Below are positions 10,340 through 20,762 of a stretch of DNA of 64,000 bases, piece by piece. The stretch covers positions 62,001-126,000 of the forward strand of contig JBAKBP010000207.1 of assembly GCA_037953745.1 (NCBI GenBank). Reading direction: 5' to 3'. The notes under the pieces were generated by a model that made no database searches, was not told the DNA's origin, and worked only from the letters and a program-made list of their open reading frames with translations. The stretch is from Lithodes maja (Eukaryota > Arthropoda > Malacostraca > Decapoda > Lithodidae). Both the position numbers and the translations under genes were made by a program. Within the stretch, counting starts at the first letter, position 1; each line of letters begins with the position of its first letter.

Positions 10340-11422
10340 ACCCCCCCCCCCCCTTTGTCATATAAAACAAAGGAAAAGAACGAGGGACAAGGGGGGAAGA
10401 CCAGGGATCTTCGCCAGAGCACCAGGAAACACGACCCCCGAGAGCAATCACCAGCCGAGGGGGTCGAACACTGGACACGGAGAGGTAGGAGGAGATGAAG
10501 GAATTGAGAGAAGACCCACAAAATCGCTGAGGCGAAGGCAGGGAAGGATCGACGTGGCAGGAACCGGAAGGAGGCAGCAAAGGATCTGACATCGTGCGCA
10601 GAACCCCTACAAACAGGGCGACGGGCACGAACGGTCCGACAAACGCGGCGGCCCATCCGCACCTGCGAGAGCCTCCCACCTGTCCGAGGAGACACCCACA
10701 CAGCAGGACCCGAAGGCGGCGCCACAGACGCAACAGAGGAGCGCAAGGCCGACACCGGGCACAACACACGGCGAGGATGCCCAAGCCGGAAAGCCTGGAC
10801 GGCGAAAGGCCGGAAAGCGGGGGCCGCCCTCCCAAGCGAGGTAACAAAAGGAGGGGAGGAGGCGAACGAGACGCCATGCAAGGACGGGGAGAATCGCACG
10901 CAGTCCCGGGGCCATGACAATGCCGCTAGGGCAGACACCCGAACCCCAGCGGCCAGAGCGACAAGGAAGAGCGGACCCCCGAGCAACAGAGCCGGCGTAG
11001 CGGCCCTTGTAGACGTGGGTGAAGCCAGAAGGACCAGAGCCCGCCCCAGATCCCACTGCGGAGGGACCAGGCGCGGAGGAGGTCGATCCCGGAAGGCAGC
11101 CGGCAGGAAGGAATCCAGCGCCTGTGGCAGAACGACCAGCCCAGCGACGGACCCAAAGAGCCCCCGGGCGGCAGACAAGAGGGTACGTATAGCGTCGACT
11201 CGAAAGCGACGTGTACGGAAGAGGTGAAACAAGGAGCGTAGGACGAGGGAAGGAGAGCCAACTGGCAGGCGAGTGGCCTGGAGCCACCTAGGAAAAGACC
11301 CCCAGCGGGACCCGTAAGGCCCCCAAGGAGAAGACGGCCAGGAACGCTGCAGGAAGTCAGTCAGGGCCCGGCCAGGGCCCGGCCGGGGACCGGGAGCCAC
11401 CGTGCCACATGAACAAGCACGA
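10340..11422 (-). pseudogene. DIRS copy A tyrosine recombinase, hypermutated
   Basis: Corresponds column by column to the YR gene of copy B (52451-53450). Recognisable blocks survive (LVLRSLFHLFRTRRF, PPQWDLGRAL, AWVSPRTGGRLSQV, GSAHDVRSFAAS), including the H-x-x-R box. Most Lys, Glu, Asp, Thr, Met and Ile residues of B are replaced in the way expected from adenine loss on the coding strand (for example ATGDRVSELAAM became AAGVRVSALAAL). The C-terminal segment with the catalytic Tyr is shifted into another frame. The long open frame is explained by lost stop codons and is not a sign of function. Confidence 0.85.
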
Positions 11423-13099
11423 CGCGAAGGCCAACGAGGCCCGCAGGTCCCCAACCGAGCCCAAGTGGAAGCCGGAGACAGGTAGAGGGACCTGACTCGG
11501 GCACCACCGCGGCAACCGGGCGGACCAAGCCCGCGCCGGCCACAGAGGCGCGAGGAGCCAGACGCAGCCGTGATACAGCCGCAGCCTCGCGAGGACTGGG
11601 CACAGCAACAGCGCGTCTGGGGGCGGAAAGATGTATATCGACCGCCACCTGTACCAGGCCACCATGAAAGCGGCCGGACCCCCCCCGGAGCGCGAGGCCG
11701 GAGGGAGAGGTCCAAAGGCAACTGGCGCGGCACCCCCGATGCGAACAAGGCGACCTCCGGAACACCTCAGGAAGCCGCGAGGTCGGCGAACACAGTCCGT
11801 TGCAACGCCCATTCAACAAGAACGCCCTGCCCCCACGACAGGGCGGCCGCCCACAGGGTGGCAGGCCCGGGCAGGGAGGAGGCATGCAAGGAGAAGGGGT
11901 GTCGGGCCGCGAGGAAGAACAACTCCACCGAGACCCCCAATAGAGTCAACGACCTGGAGGAACCCCCGCAGAAGGAAAACAGGGGACAGCCTGTCTGAGT
12001 GTCTAACCCGAAGGCCACCGACTGACCCCGAAGGGCCAGCGCGTGGTCCCGCAGGAAGAACAGAGGAACCAACAGTCCGAGGGCATAGACGGGTAAGTGG
12101 AGGGAGACCCACCCATCTGCCAGGAAGTGGACGTCCCAGGTTCGATCGGGAACCCCACCCAACCTCGCTCGACGGATCTGTGGCTACCCAGACCGTCGGC
12201 GGGGGGGCGGGCCAGAGCACAGCCGCAGAGAGCGAGCCCGGAGCAACCCAGAGACCGAAGCGTCAGCGAACGGGACGCAGGAGCGGCAGGAGCCGATCCA
12301 GAGGGGCAACGGAAACACCACGGGGCCCATGAGGAGGAGGCGGAGTAGCCAGAGGCTCCCTAAGGAAAGGGGCAGAGCGGCCCAAAGCAGCGAACCCACG
12401 AACGAGTCGCAGAGCCACCACAGGAGGGAGACCGAGTGCAACACGGCGAAGACCTTCCACCGAAGGTGCACCGCGGTCGGCAGACCCCGGGTCACCGTAG
12501 CGCCGGACAAAACCCATGCGAGACCGACCCATGGCACGACACGCGACGGGGTCAAGCGTGAATCGGGAACACCAAAAGGGGAACCCTAACCGTGCGACGG
12601 TGCGAACGACTGTGAGGGCGTCGCCAACGCACAGGCCGAGGGCTTTGGAAACTACCAACCAGTCGGCCAAGGAAAACAGGAGCTGGAGCCCGGTCCTGAG
12701 GAGGGGACCCAGAGCCTGCCCCACATGTGCGGAGAAGATCCGCGGCGCGATGTGGAGACTGAAGGGAAGGCCGGCGAACAGGAACACACGATCGGAAGGC
12801 CGAACGGCCAAGAATCGCTGGAAGAGAGGATGGAGAGGAACGAGCCAAGACGCATCCTGGAGGGCCAGCGACACAACCCACGACAGAGGGCACAGGGCCA
12901 GGCGTACCAGGGGTACCGGCAGCATCCGAAACCGTGTGTGCACGACGCGCCCGTTGAGGGCCGACAGAACCACCAACGGCCGCATCGCGACGCAGTTCGT
13001 CGACGGGACCAGAAAGACACGGGAGAGGAAAACCGGGCGACCGGCGGTCAACTCCCTCGACGCTACCCAGCTCGGGCATGGAAGTGAGCACGTGGGCCA
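11361..13099 (-). pseudogene. DIRS copy A RT-RNase H, hypermutated
   Basis: Matches the 574-residue RT-RNase H frame of copy B (53389-55113), split over several frames. The catalytic YLDD box has become SLAD (in LLFSLADWLVVS), removing a metal-binding Asp, so the copy cannot encode active RT. Other surviving landmarks include LAVRPSDRVFLFAGLPFSLHIAPRIF. Dense overlapping open frames on both strands here are shadows caused by the base composition. Confidence 0.85.
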
Positions 13100-13315
13100 C
13101 CTCCGAAGAGATGGACCGGCGTCGGTGACAAGAGCGGAAAGGGGGTCGAGACGTCCACCACCAGGGGAGACCCCACCGCGCAACCCGCCGCCCCCAACGT
13201 CCCTCGCGGCAACCGAGGGGCGCAAGGGCAAAAACAACCCGAGGGAGCACCCGAGAGGAGGGGAGCGACCCGGTCGGCCAGGCGAGAAGGAGAACAAGGA
13301 GGCCGACCAAGAGAA

Positions 13316-14763
13316 CTACACATTGTGTTGACGCGGAGGTACCCTCGGTACGGGCCGTGCGGGCACGAGCGCCACGTCGTCCTCTACCCCCCCCAACCCC
13401 GGCGAAAAGGGCGGGCTACCCCAACCCCAGGCCGGCGCGGGGCAGACCACGGCGAAGGGCGGCCGGAAGTGGAAGGCCGGCCAGCCCCGACACAGCGGGG
13501 ATGAAAGGGGGCAAGAACAGAAGGGCGAGGCGGAATCGACGCACTGGCCTGCAACGTCCCAGTCCTGCGTCCGCGCAAGGCGGCAGCACTTGCAGCAGCA
13601 CCCCGAAGAGGACCGGCAGAAGGACGGGACTGAGAAGACCCCGCGTGCGACACAGCACGACGATGCGTGACGGAAGCAGGGACCGCAACGACACAGCGCG
13701 TCGTCGCGTGTCGGAAGCAGGGGCCGCCGACAGAGAAGCGAGCATACCCAAGCAACCAGCTGAAACAACCCCGACGTATAGAGCTCAGAGTACAACAAAC
13801 CCCGACGAATATCCAAGAGGGCCAGCCGGCAGAACGAGGACCGCACTGTCGGGCGGCGCCGAGTTGCCGCGCACAAAACCGCCTTCAGCTCGGGAACCAA
13901 AGACACCGCGAGCCGAAGGTGGACCCGCAGAACGCGGTCCAAACCCTCGCGAAGAGCGCCTGGCGCAGACGCCCCGAAAAGCCGCAGGCGGGGACAGACG
14001 GCTGGAGGGAACCGAAAGACAAGACAAGAAGTCCGTCACCCACTGTCGCAAGGGAAAAACCGTGGCGACAGAAGCCTGATCCGGGTGAGAGAAGAACGGG
14101 GTAGCAATAGAACAAAGTTCAAGAATGGGCGCGCCCAGCCAGGACCAGAACGCGCCGGCCAACCCGCCGACAGACACAAGAGGAGGCAAAAGCAGTGACG
14201 ACTCCAGGGGAGGGACCGAAGGAGAGCCGTCGACGGAACGGTGTGAAGGCGAAGGCCCCAGCAAACCAGGCCACCAAGGGGAGAGGGCGACCGAGCAAGA
14301 CGGCGAAGCCAGGCGGACCGGCGTCGCACAAACCCGACCCATAGGAGGACAGACCTGTCAACACAGCCAGGGACTGAACAGCCGGAAGGATGTCAGTGCG
14401 GCTGAAGTCTGACCAGAGCGGAGGCCTGCAGAAGGGAGCGGGACCGTAGCAGGGGTAGGAAGGGCGAGGCGCTGAGGGTGAGTCACCGCCAAGAAGCGCG
14501 AGAAGAGGGAGGCGTCCAACGACGCCAAGCACCCGTCGAAGCGTGACACAACCCAGCCCTGCATAGCCAACAATCGAACCGAGAGAGGCGACCCCCCCCC
14601 CCCCACCCAGAATGGACGGCCCGCAGGGACAAGCGCGAGCGGGAGCGAGACCCACGACACGAACCAGCAGCGTCGCGGCCCAAGGAAGGCGAGCGACGAC
14701 GGCCGTGGCGCCGTAGAGGGACCCGACCCCGATCACGAACGGCCGAGGGGGAAACAGCACCAA
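13316..14763 (-). pseudogene. DIRS copy A upstream (gag-like) ORF, hypermutated
   Basis: The part up to about 14,190 aligns to the upstream ORF of copy B (56166 down to 55344), for example around the shared plus-strand GACAGACACAAGAGGAGG. The remainder has no partner because copy B is truncated by a LINE. No domain can be identified, as is usual for DIRS ORF1. The base pattern is the same T-poor pattern as in the RT and YR segments. Confidence 0.6.
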
Positions 14764-15399
14764 CCCCCTCTTCCAGCGACACGACAGCTCCCGAGAAAGG
14801 GGGACCCCGAAACCTCACCGAGGCAAGAGGAGGGGTACCCCCTAGGCGAGACGGGAAGTGAAGGGCAGGAAGAGAAGAAGGAGGAGGAGCAGGACGACGG
14901 GAGGGGGAAGGATGGCCGGGTGAAAGGAGGCCAGAAGGAGCCGCGGGGGGAAACAGAGCAAGGACCCCCGGGGCGGAGAGAACAGGGCGGCCCGACACCG
15001 AGGCGGAGGAGGGAGGGACCACCACCGTGGGACGAGACCGTGAAGGAAGAAGAGGCACTGAAGCAGGTGAAGTAGGAGAAGCAACGACACCCAGGCGGAC
15101 CCTCCTGGACAGTGTAGGAGGGAGCAGAGGGCCAGCGACAGCACGAACAACCGCACGCGGAGAGGACAACGTAAGAGGAAGTCGTCTGGGCTAGGAAAGC
15201 GGGCGGAAGGGAGGAGAGCCCCTATCCGTAGAGGCCAGGGGAGGGCGCACAGGAGCAGAGCCGCCAACCCCGGCCTCAGGGTGAGAACCAAGACGAGGGC
15301 GGGCGACGGCAAGGCGATCAGGAGGACGACGAGGGGCAGTAGCGAGGCGAGCGAGAGCGTGGAGGCTCAGGTTGACCAGTAGCGTAGGAGAACCAAATG
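14764..15399. other. T-poor 5' portion of DIRS copy A
   Basis: Very GC-rich and T-poor (often under 10% T by eye), continuous in composition with the hypermutated core. Open frames on the minus strand (for example Leu/Pro/Ser-rich ones at 14483-15312) have no recognisable domain. Without a second copy, hypermutation here is inferred from composition alone. Confidence 0.5.
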
Positions 15400-15605
15400 A
15401 TACCCAGCTCGCCTTGTACCATTTGTGCCAACCCCAGATGGGACGTCACAACGTCGTCCACGTATCCCAGGTACCTATTTACAGCTAGGTGAACTGAGGC
15501 TAACACATGAAAGGAGACAAGCCCAATTCGCCACCGCCCGGTCTGGGATTGAACCCCCGACCCCTCGTGGGTGAGACGAGAGCTCCACCGACGAGGCTAC
15601 GGGCT
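15400..15605 (-). mobile_element. tRNA-derived SINE inside DIRS copy A
   Basis: The reverse complement starts with a tRNA-like head: A-box region GTAGCCTCGTCGGTGGAG, a perfect 5-bp anticodon stem CTCGT/ACGAG around a CTCACCC loop, and B-box GGGGTTCAATCCC. Acceptor and T stems are imperfect. The body contains TGTAAATAGGTACCTGGGATA-like sequence that I associate with crustacean SINEs. T content is ordinary, unlike the DNA on both sides, so it probably inserted after the host element lost its T bases. Confidence 0.75.
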
Positions 15606-17361
15606 GTGTTGAACGGCCGTCAGTCGGGCAGGGATACCCAGGGTGACGCGGAACCGGGCGGCAACAAAGGCCGGGGAACGGCGGCCCACAGGCCCAATGT
15701 GGCGGGAGACCATCGGCCACACCGACGGAAGGGAAGCAGAGGCCACAGCCGCCGCCGAGGAACCAGGGCCATGGAGCAGCACAACCACCAGGGCCAGACA
15801 CGGGCCACACAGAGCAGGGAGGTAGGCCGTAGAGGACACAAAGAGCGAGTGGCGCAAGCAGGACATGTGGCTCACCAAGCAAGGGGAGCGACAACCAAGG
15901 TCGAAAGCAAAGCAGCCGACCAGCACGAGAAGAACACACACCAGAATCAGCACGTCGAAGGTGTAAGTGGAGAGAATGTCCAAGAAGAACCAGGGAAGGA
16001 GCATGGGGAAACAGGAACACACATGCAAACAGGTATCCGTACTCACCCTAAACTGGGAGCACAGAGGTAGGTGAGGAGGGCGGCCGAGGCGGAAGAGCAC
16101 CAGCAGAACCTGCAAAGATGGAGAAAGTGTTGACCACCACTCAACATCTTACATGCAGGGCCTATAACACCAGGAAAGTGCATACACCAATATAGTATCA
16201 GGCAACAATATGACATAAAAAAGGTCAACAGTGAAAGCCAACTATAACCGCAATTTTGCGGGCCAATGGAGGTAGATCCGTACCAACACAAACCTCCCAC
16301 ATCGCCACGCGACCCCCCAGCGATCTCCGCAAATTTGCGGGGAGCCGAAATGTCCCAGAGGACCGAATCGAGCACACCGCAAATTTGCGGGACCGGCCGA
16401 GATGGTCCGGTGCCGAAAAAGCGAGAGGAGCGTCTAGGAAAACCAAAAAAGGCCCGCAAACAAGCGTCAACTCCTTATGAACTCCAAGCGACGATGACCA
16501 TCAAGCTGAGCAGTGCCTTCCTTGATAATATCCTGACTCAACCGGTCAAGGGAGAGGCAAGGAAGACACACCAGGGGAGAGGAGGCACATCCCCCAGGAA
16601 CCACCCAACCCACAGAGATAGAGCAAAGCCCATGAGGAGAAGTGGCAGGTTGGGTGGTTTGGCACAAACAGGGGCCCCCGTGGGGTACCCCAGGATTGGG
16701 CAAAAGTTATGAAAGGATGGAGGTGAAAACAGGAAGGGAACACAAAAAACCAGTAATGAAACTGGTGAGAAAAAGGGTGGCCTAGCCGCAAGTAGAGAAT
16801 GTGTCAGGGGCGAAAAACCCTGTGGAGTGAGGGAGAGGCCCCCGTGGGGTACCCCTGGGTATCACGAACCACTAAGCGCCCAGGCCCTTGAGACACAGTG
16901 AAGGCTCGAAAGGGGGGACTCGGGGAATAACGCTAGTTATGCGGCTGACACAAACACTACAAACAGCACCGCCACCACGAAATCTCAGATTGTGAACCAA
17001 CTGTACACCTAGGCTATGAAAAAATGAGAACTCAGAGGGGCATAGCAAGTCCTGAATGATAAACAAGCTAGGCTAAATGAAGCTAAAAGCTAAACTATGC
17101 CCAGACTAACAGGAAAAAAGAATATGAAAAGAGAAAGAATGAAAAACATATACGAGGAACGCCAGGCGCCCCCGTACCTTCGGTAAGCTATTTCCACACG
17201 CGTCTCCATTATACACACTTAGGAGCCCATTTACGTGTGCCCTAGATCACGTAACATCTGTCTAACAAAAAAGAAGGCCAGAAAAGCCGAAACTAACCTA
17301 AACAGGGTGAATTAAAGGAGCACAACAAAAGCGACTTCATTCAATGGAGCGCGTGAAAAAA
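15606..17361. other. 5' untranslated/internal region of DIRS copy A
   Basis: T-poor to about 16,100, then closer to normal composition. Holds three palindromes of the type CCGCAA(A/T)TTTGCGG (about 16248-16261, 16327-16340, 16377-16390) and two copies of GGCCCCCGTGGGGTACCCC (about 16673 and 16839). No coding domain seen. In DIRS elements this side carries the internal complementary region. Confidence 0.5.
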
Positions 17362-17656
17362 TGATAACAAGAGAGGGTCGCTCATGCGCACGTTCGACAG
17401 GGATCTGCACATGACGGAACACGGGATGGGCCTTAAGCGGTAACTAAGGTAAACCCCTTTTTCTTCTCTTCTATGCTTTTTTCACCTTCGGTGGTAGTTT
17501 TGGTTAATGTACAACGTCTCCTAGAGCAAGATAAGGAGTAGACTCTAGACGTTTTCTTTTTAACCGCGGTTGGAATGACGACATAGCTTTCAAAATAGAC
17601 AAGTCGTCATTGCAATTAGGTTAATAGCCTTGACGTTGGATTTGCCAAGACTACTA
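17362..17656 (-). repeat. DIRS right inverted terminal repeat
   Basis: Reverse complement of 9517-9811 with very few differences. The element ends at 17662 (..ACTACTAACAAAT) and is followed by unrelated AT-rich sequence. Confidence 0.9.
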
Positions 17657-17843
17657 ACAAATATATTATATTGATGTTTATGGCTTCAACTTCCTTATAG
17701 CCTGAAACTCGCAAGTGGTCAATTAGCCTTCGCAGGGGGTACCGTATGGGAGACTTTACTCTGTTTATTTTTGGTGATAGCAGCGGGACTGTTAATTTTC
17801 GGTGATTTTAGGGTTTTTGGTACCGTTCAACAATACTACATCG

Positions 17844-18029
17844 GCCATATTTACCATGTTTTTTGTTTCTTTCGTCAAGAAATATAGTGTTTTATTGTTG
17901 TTTTTCATGGTTTGAGTGGAGGATTTGCATTAACTTACCCATTATCCATCAATCTAAAGATACGGCATCAAATCGCGCCATTTATTGGTTGAATCGCGCT
18001 TTTACAGTAGGTGAGGGAAATTGTGGGGT
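17844..18029 (+). repeat. Interspersed repeat, inverted partner at 30864-31048
   Basis: About 186 bp that recur in inverse orientation across the LTR retrotransposon, sharing long exact stretches such as GGATTTGCATTAACTTACCC and ATCGCGCTTTTACAGTAGGT. The shared end motif TATTGG.TGAATCGCGCTT also starts the foldback at 18087. This suggests a MITE-like family with that terminus. Confidence 0.8.
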
Positions 18030-18086
18030 AAATTGGATACATGATGGGTTGAGGGGGGGGCGCTGCTCAGTCACGCTCACGCCTTA

Positions 18087-18577
18087 TATTGGGTGAATCG
18101 CGCTTATGCTGCATCTTACAAAACAAGAAAGAGAAAGAGGTCAAGTCGATGGAATTTCCGTCGACTTGACCTTTTTCTCCCCGGAATGCTTTGTTTACGG
18201 TCAGGACTCTGATTATTTTTGGTGATATTTTTCGGTGAAATCAGGGTTTGATAGGCTCCTTTGTAGCGTTAAGAACTGTTTTTCAGATGCCTATTTACTA
18301 AGATATTGATTCTAAGATAACATTCAAGACCTCTTTCGCCGCCTTATTAGAAATAATTTATTAGGGAAAATAGGGACCAATAGACTCGCCATATTTTTCT
18401 CATTTTAGTCCGCATGGAGGAATTTCGTTATTGACACTTGAAAAAACCTGATTAGACCGAAAAATAACACGAAAATAATGTCCTGAACGTAAACAAAGCA
18501 TTGCACCCAATGAATCCTTCGACCTGGGTCCTCTTCTTCTTGTTTTGAAAGATGCGGTGAGTGTGATTCACCCAATA
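18087..18577. repeat. Foldback element (MITE-like), about 490 bp
   Basis: The left end (TATTGGGTGAATCGCGC.., GCATCTTACAAAACAAG) is the imperfect reverse complement of the right end (..TTGTTTTGAAAGATGCGG, GATTCACCCAATA). Inner segments are also inverted copies (ATGCTTTGTTTACGGTCAGG near 18187 against its complement near 18490). A separate strong hairpin lies inside: arms 18131-18149 and 18161-18179, 18 of 19 bases paired, 11-base loop. No transposase. Confidence 0.75.
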
Positions 18578-18620
18578 AATGGCTTGAACGTTACTCACAA
18601 AAACGATATTATATTATATT

Positions 18621-20667
18621 TGAGATGCGGTCTCAGGATGATAAGACCGCATCTCTAGCTGCCACTAAACCTGCAGCCAACCCTACTCCTGCACATGCCA
18701 TTTCTCATCCACTTCCTCTCCCACCAGGAAGTGATCACCCCCATCTTATAACAGAATCTGCCCGGGGCATCTAGCTACAAGGTACAGCCAGAGTCCAGGC
18801 GCGCCACCCCCAGAGCTACAAGGACATAACCACCACGCGCCAACACCACCCCAGCACCTTTGATCCTCTCAAGCCGGGCGCCTTAAGTAGGGGCAAGAAG
18901 ATTGCCTTATACTCACCCAGCCTGGACATCAGTAACTAAGCTTGCCATTTGGTATTCTTTAGTTCAGGGTAAGAACATCCAGAGATAGCTGGTGTTCAAC
19001 TTGTCAGTTGTGTGCTGTGATCGAAGATCTACCAGGTCGGGTTCCCCCCATCAGGAAGAGGACTAGCTTGGGCAACCCACTTTGGGCTCCCCCTTTCTGG
19101 CCTTCGATGCGGTGCACAAACCAAGTACCAAAGGATTCCTACCTTGTTTTGTTCAAGGGATTATGAGGATAGTGTAGTAACTTTAGATCTACCAGATTAA
19201 AATGTAAAACTTGCAAACTAAACAAACCAAAATTGGGACAAGGATCCCAAAGATCTAAGAGGACTAATTTTGGGCAACCCACTTTGGGCTCCCCTTTCTG
19301 GATTCTCTTTTTACTACATGGTTCTGATAGTTCCACGAACTAGCAAGGAAGGAAGACACTTACCCTGACCCCCCTTAGACTACCTATAATGTCACTATCT
19401 AGACTGCTTGCAACTCTAGGTAGATCATTATGCTAGTCACCCTAACCCCCCAAACCTTGTAGCAGAACTCCAGCATATCCTTTGGGGATCACTGCACTGT
19501 GGGAGTGCAAGAGGAACCCGGTTGTCCCGTGGTAGGCGCCAAGGTCTAAGGAATCATCTTGTGACTCACCCTGGACCAGTAGCTGGAGTCATCACGCCCA
19601 GCCGCCCTCCGGACTACTGGATCCTCCCTCGATCTACGGGCCCTCCTCTTCACTACAGCTCTCCTTTAAGTGCTTTTGTATAGTTTATGGGTATAGAGTT
19701 GACTCAGGGTTGTGGTAGAAGTTATCTTCAGGGGTTCTCATTAACATTACGTCTTGCGAGAGGTCTTTCTTCTCCCTACTTAAATTGACGTTAATTAGCC
19801 CACTTGCCGGGACACATTATACATACCTATCAGGGGATCCTTATACTGTATACGCACCTTCCCGGGTTATTGGTCTCCCATAGCCCGACAGAGGGGGCGT
19901 GCCTATATAAGACCCATAGCATCAAACACAAACACATATTTACACGTAATCTAGTTCCTTTGTATAACTTCTAGCCTAATTCATTTAACATTCTGTCAGG
20001 TTCATAACTCGAATAGATTTCACTCTATCTCAGCTCCCGACGATTATTGCCTCAGCCTTCAGCACCTTGCTAGTACACAATTAGAGTTAAGGATTAATCT
20101 TTGCCAGGTGAGATCTAGCACACCTATAGTATTAATATCATTTGTGAGCCTTTCCGAGCCCACTTCATTGTTGATGACCACTTGGCCATTATTGCTTTAG
20201 AGTCAGTTAACGTCACTATATTCCGGGGAGATCATTGCATGATCCAGACGGCATTTGCCATTACTGCACTCTTGTCTTTTGTTGAGATCCTCTCTGAGAT
20301 CTATTTGGGTAGGAGGTGTACCTCCACCATTTTGGATACCTTATAATTGTATCCTAGGAGTATTATTATTACCTTGAGTCCGGACCCATTGTCCGACTCC
20401 TATTGCTTACTTGATAACCTGATTATTGTATGTCTTAATTATTCTTATTGTTGTTGATGATCTCCAGGTTACAGGTATAAAATATATGTCTTGCTCCTCC
20501 ATGAACCAGGTGTTATACTGAATAAAACCCATGTTAACTTGTTACCTGTGTGCTTATTATCCTGCTGTGTTGTCTCTTTATTTAAAGTTTAAGGTATACC
20601 TATCCACTTAGAGAGCTGCTCATTGTACAAAGAATATCTCGCGTTCCAATTTGGACCGGGCATAACA
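18621..20667 (+). repeat. 5' LTR of element 1 (2047 bp)
   Basis: TG..CA-bounded. The first 35 bases form a hairpin with perfect 12-bp arms (GAGATGCGGTCT, 18622-18633, and its complement at 18644-18655). A TATA box (CTATATAAGAC) lies near 19910-19920, so U3 would end near 19940. A polyadenylation signal AATAAA lies near 20521. Long for a Ty3 LTR. Confidence 0.92.
19910..19920 (+). promoter_or_regulatory. LTR TATA box
   Basis: TATATAAG in a GC-rich context (GGGGGCGTGCCTATATAAG), with a plausible start site 25-30 nt downstream. The identical site is present in the 3' LTR near 28020. Confidence 0.6.
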
Positions 20668-20668
20668 C

Positions 20669-20682
20669 TGGTGGCAGCGGTG
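20669..20682 (+). other. Primer binding site, tRNA-Leu type
   Basis: TGGTGGCAGCGGTG is exactly complementary to the last 11 bases plus CCA of animal tRNA-Leu (AAG family, ..CACCGCTGCCA-CCA). It lies one base after the LTR end. Element 2 uses the same class with one mismatch. Confidence 0.85.
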
Positions 20683-20762
20683 TCTCTTTCTCGAAGGTAG
20701 CCTTTCAGGTTTTTCCTGCTTTAAATATTTTGAGAGTAGCACGACAGGGATAAGTAGTCAGG

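Larger units (their letters stand above)
9465..17662 (-). mobile_element. DIRS retrotransposon copy A (hypermutated core)
   Basis: A DIRS-order retrotransposon: RT and RNase H plus a tyrosine recombinase in place of an integrase, inverted terminal repeats and no target duplication. It reads on the minus strand, in the order gag-like, RT-RNase H, YR. Inverted repeats of 295 bp (9517-9811 and 17362-17656) bound it, and the outermost 37 bp of the right end (17626-17662) match 9951-9987 in inverse orientation. The coding core aligns to copy B (51489-56166) with an offset near 42,020. Termini and the 3' non-coding part (to about 10,340) match B closely, but the core from there to at least 14,190 has lost most plus-strand T bases. 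All reading frames are dead. A SINE is inserted at 15400-15605. Confidence 0.88.

Noticed and set aside
10340..14190. ADAR editing, APOBEC deamination, RIP or CpG decay as the cause of the divergence between the DIRS copies
   Set aside because: ADAR predicts A to G only, but A to C and A to T make up 30 of 49 coding-strand changes. APOBEC, RIP and CpG decay act on C, whereas C and G are almost unchanged here.
10340..14190. A true diversity-generating retroelement cassette
   Set aside because: No template/variable repeat pair, accessory gene or target protein is visible; only the adenine-specific substitution pattern is similar.
10134..15312. Many ORFs over 60 codons on both strands in the DIRS copy A core
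   Set aside because: They follow from loss of T on the plus strand (few stops in any frame). Only the minus-strand matches to copy B reflect ancestry, and those are pseudogenes.
15533..15605. tRNA-Val-like gene (CAC anticodon position)
   Set aside because: Acceptor and T stems are mispaired and it continues into a SINE body.
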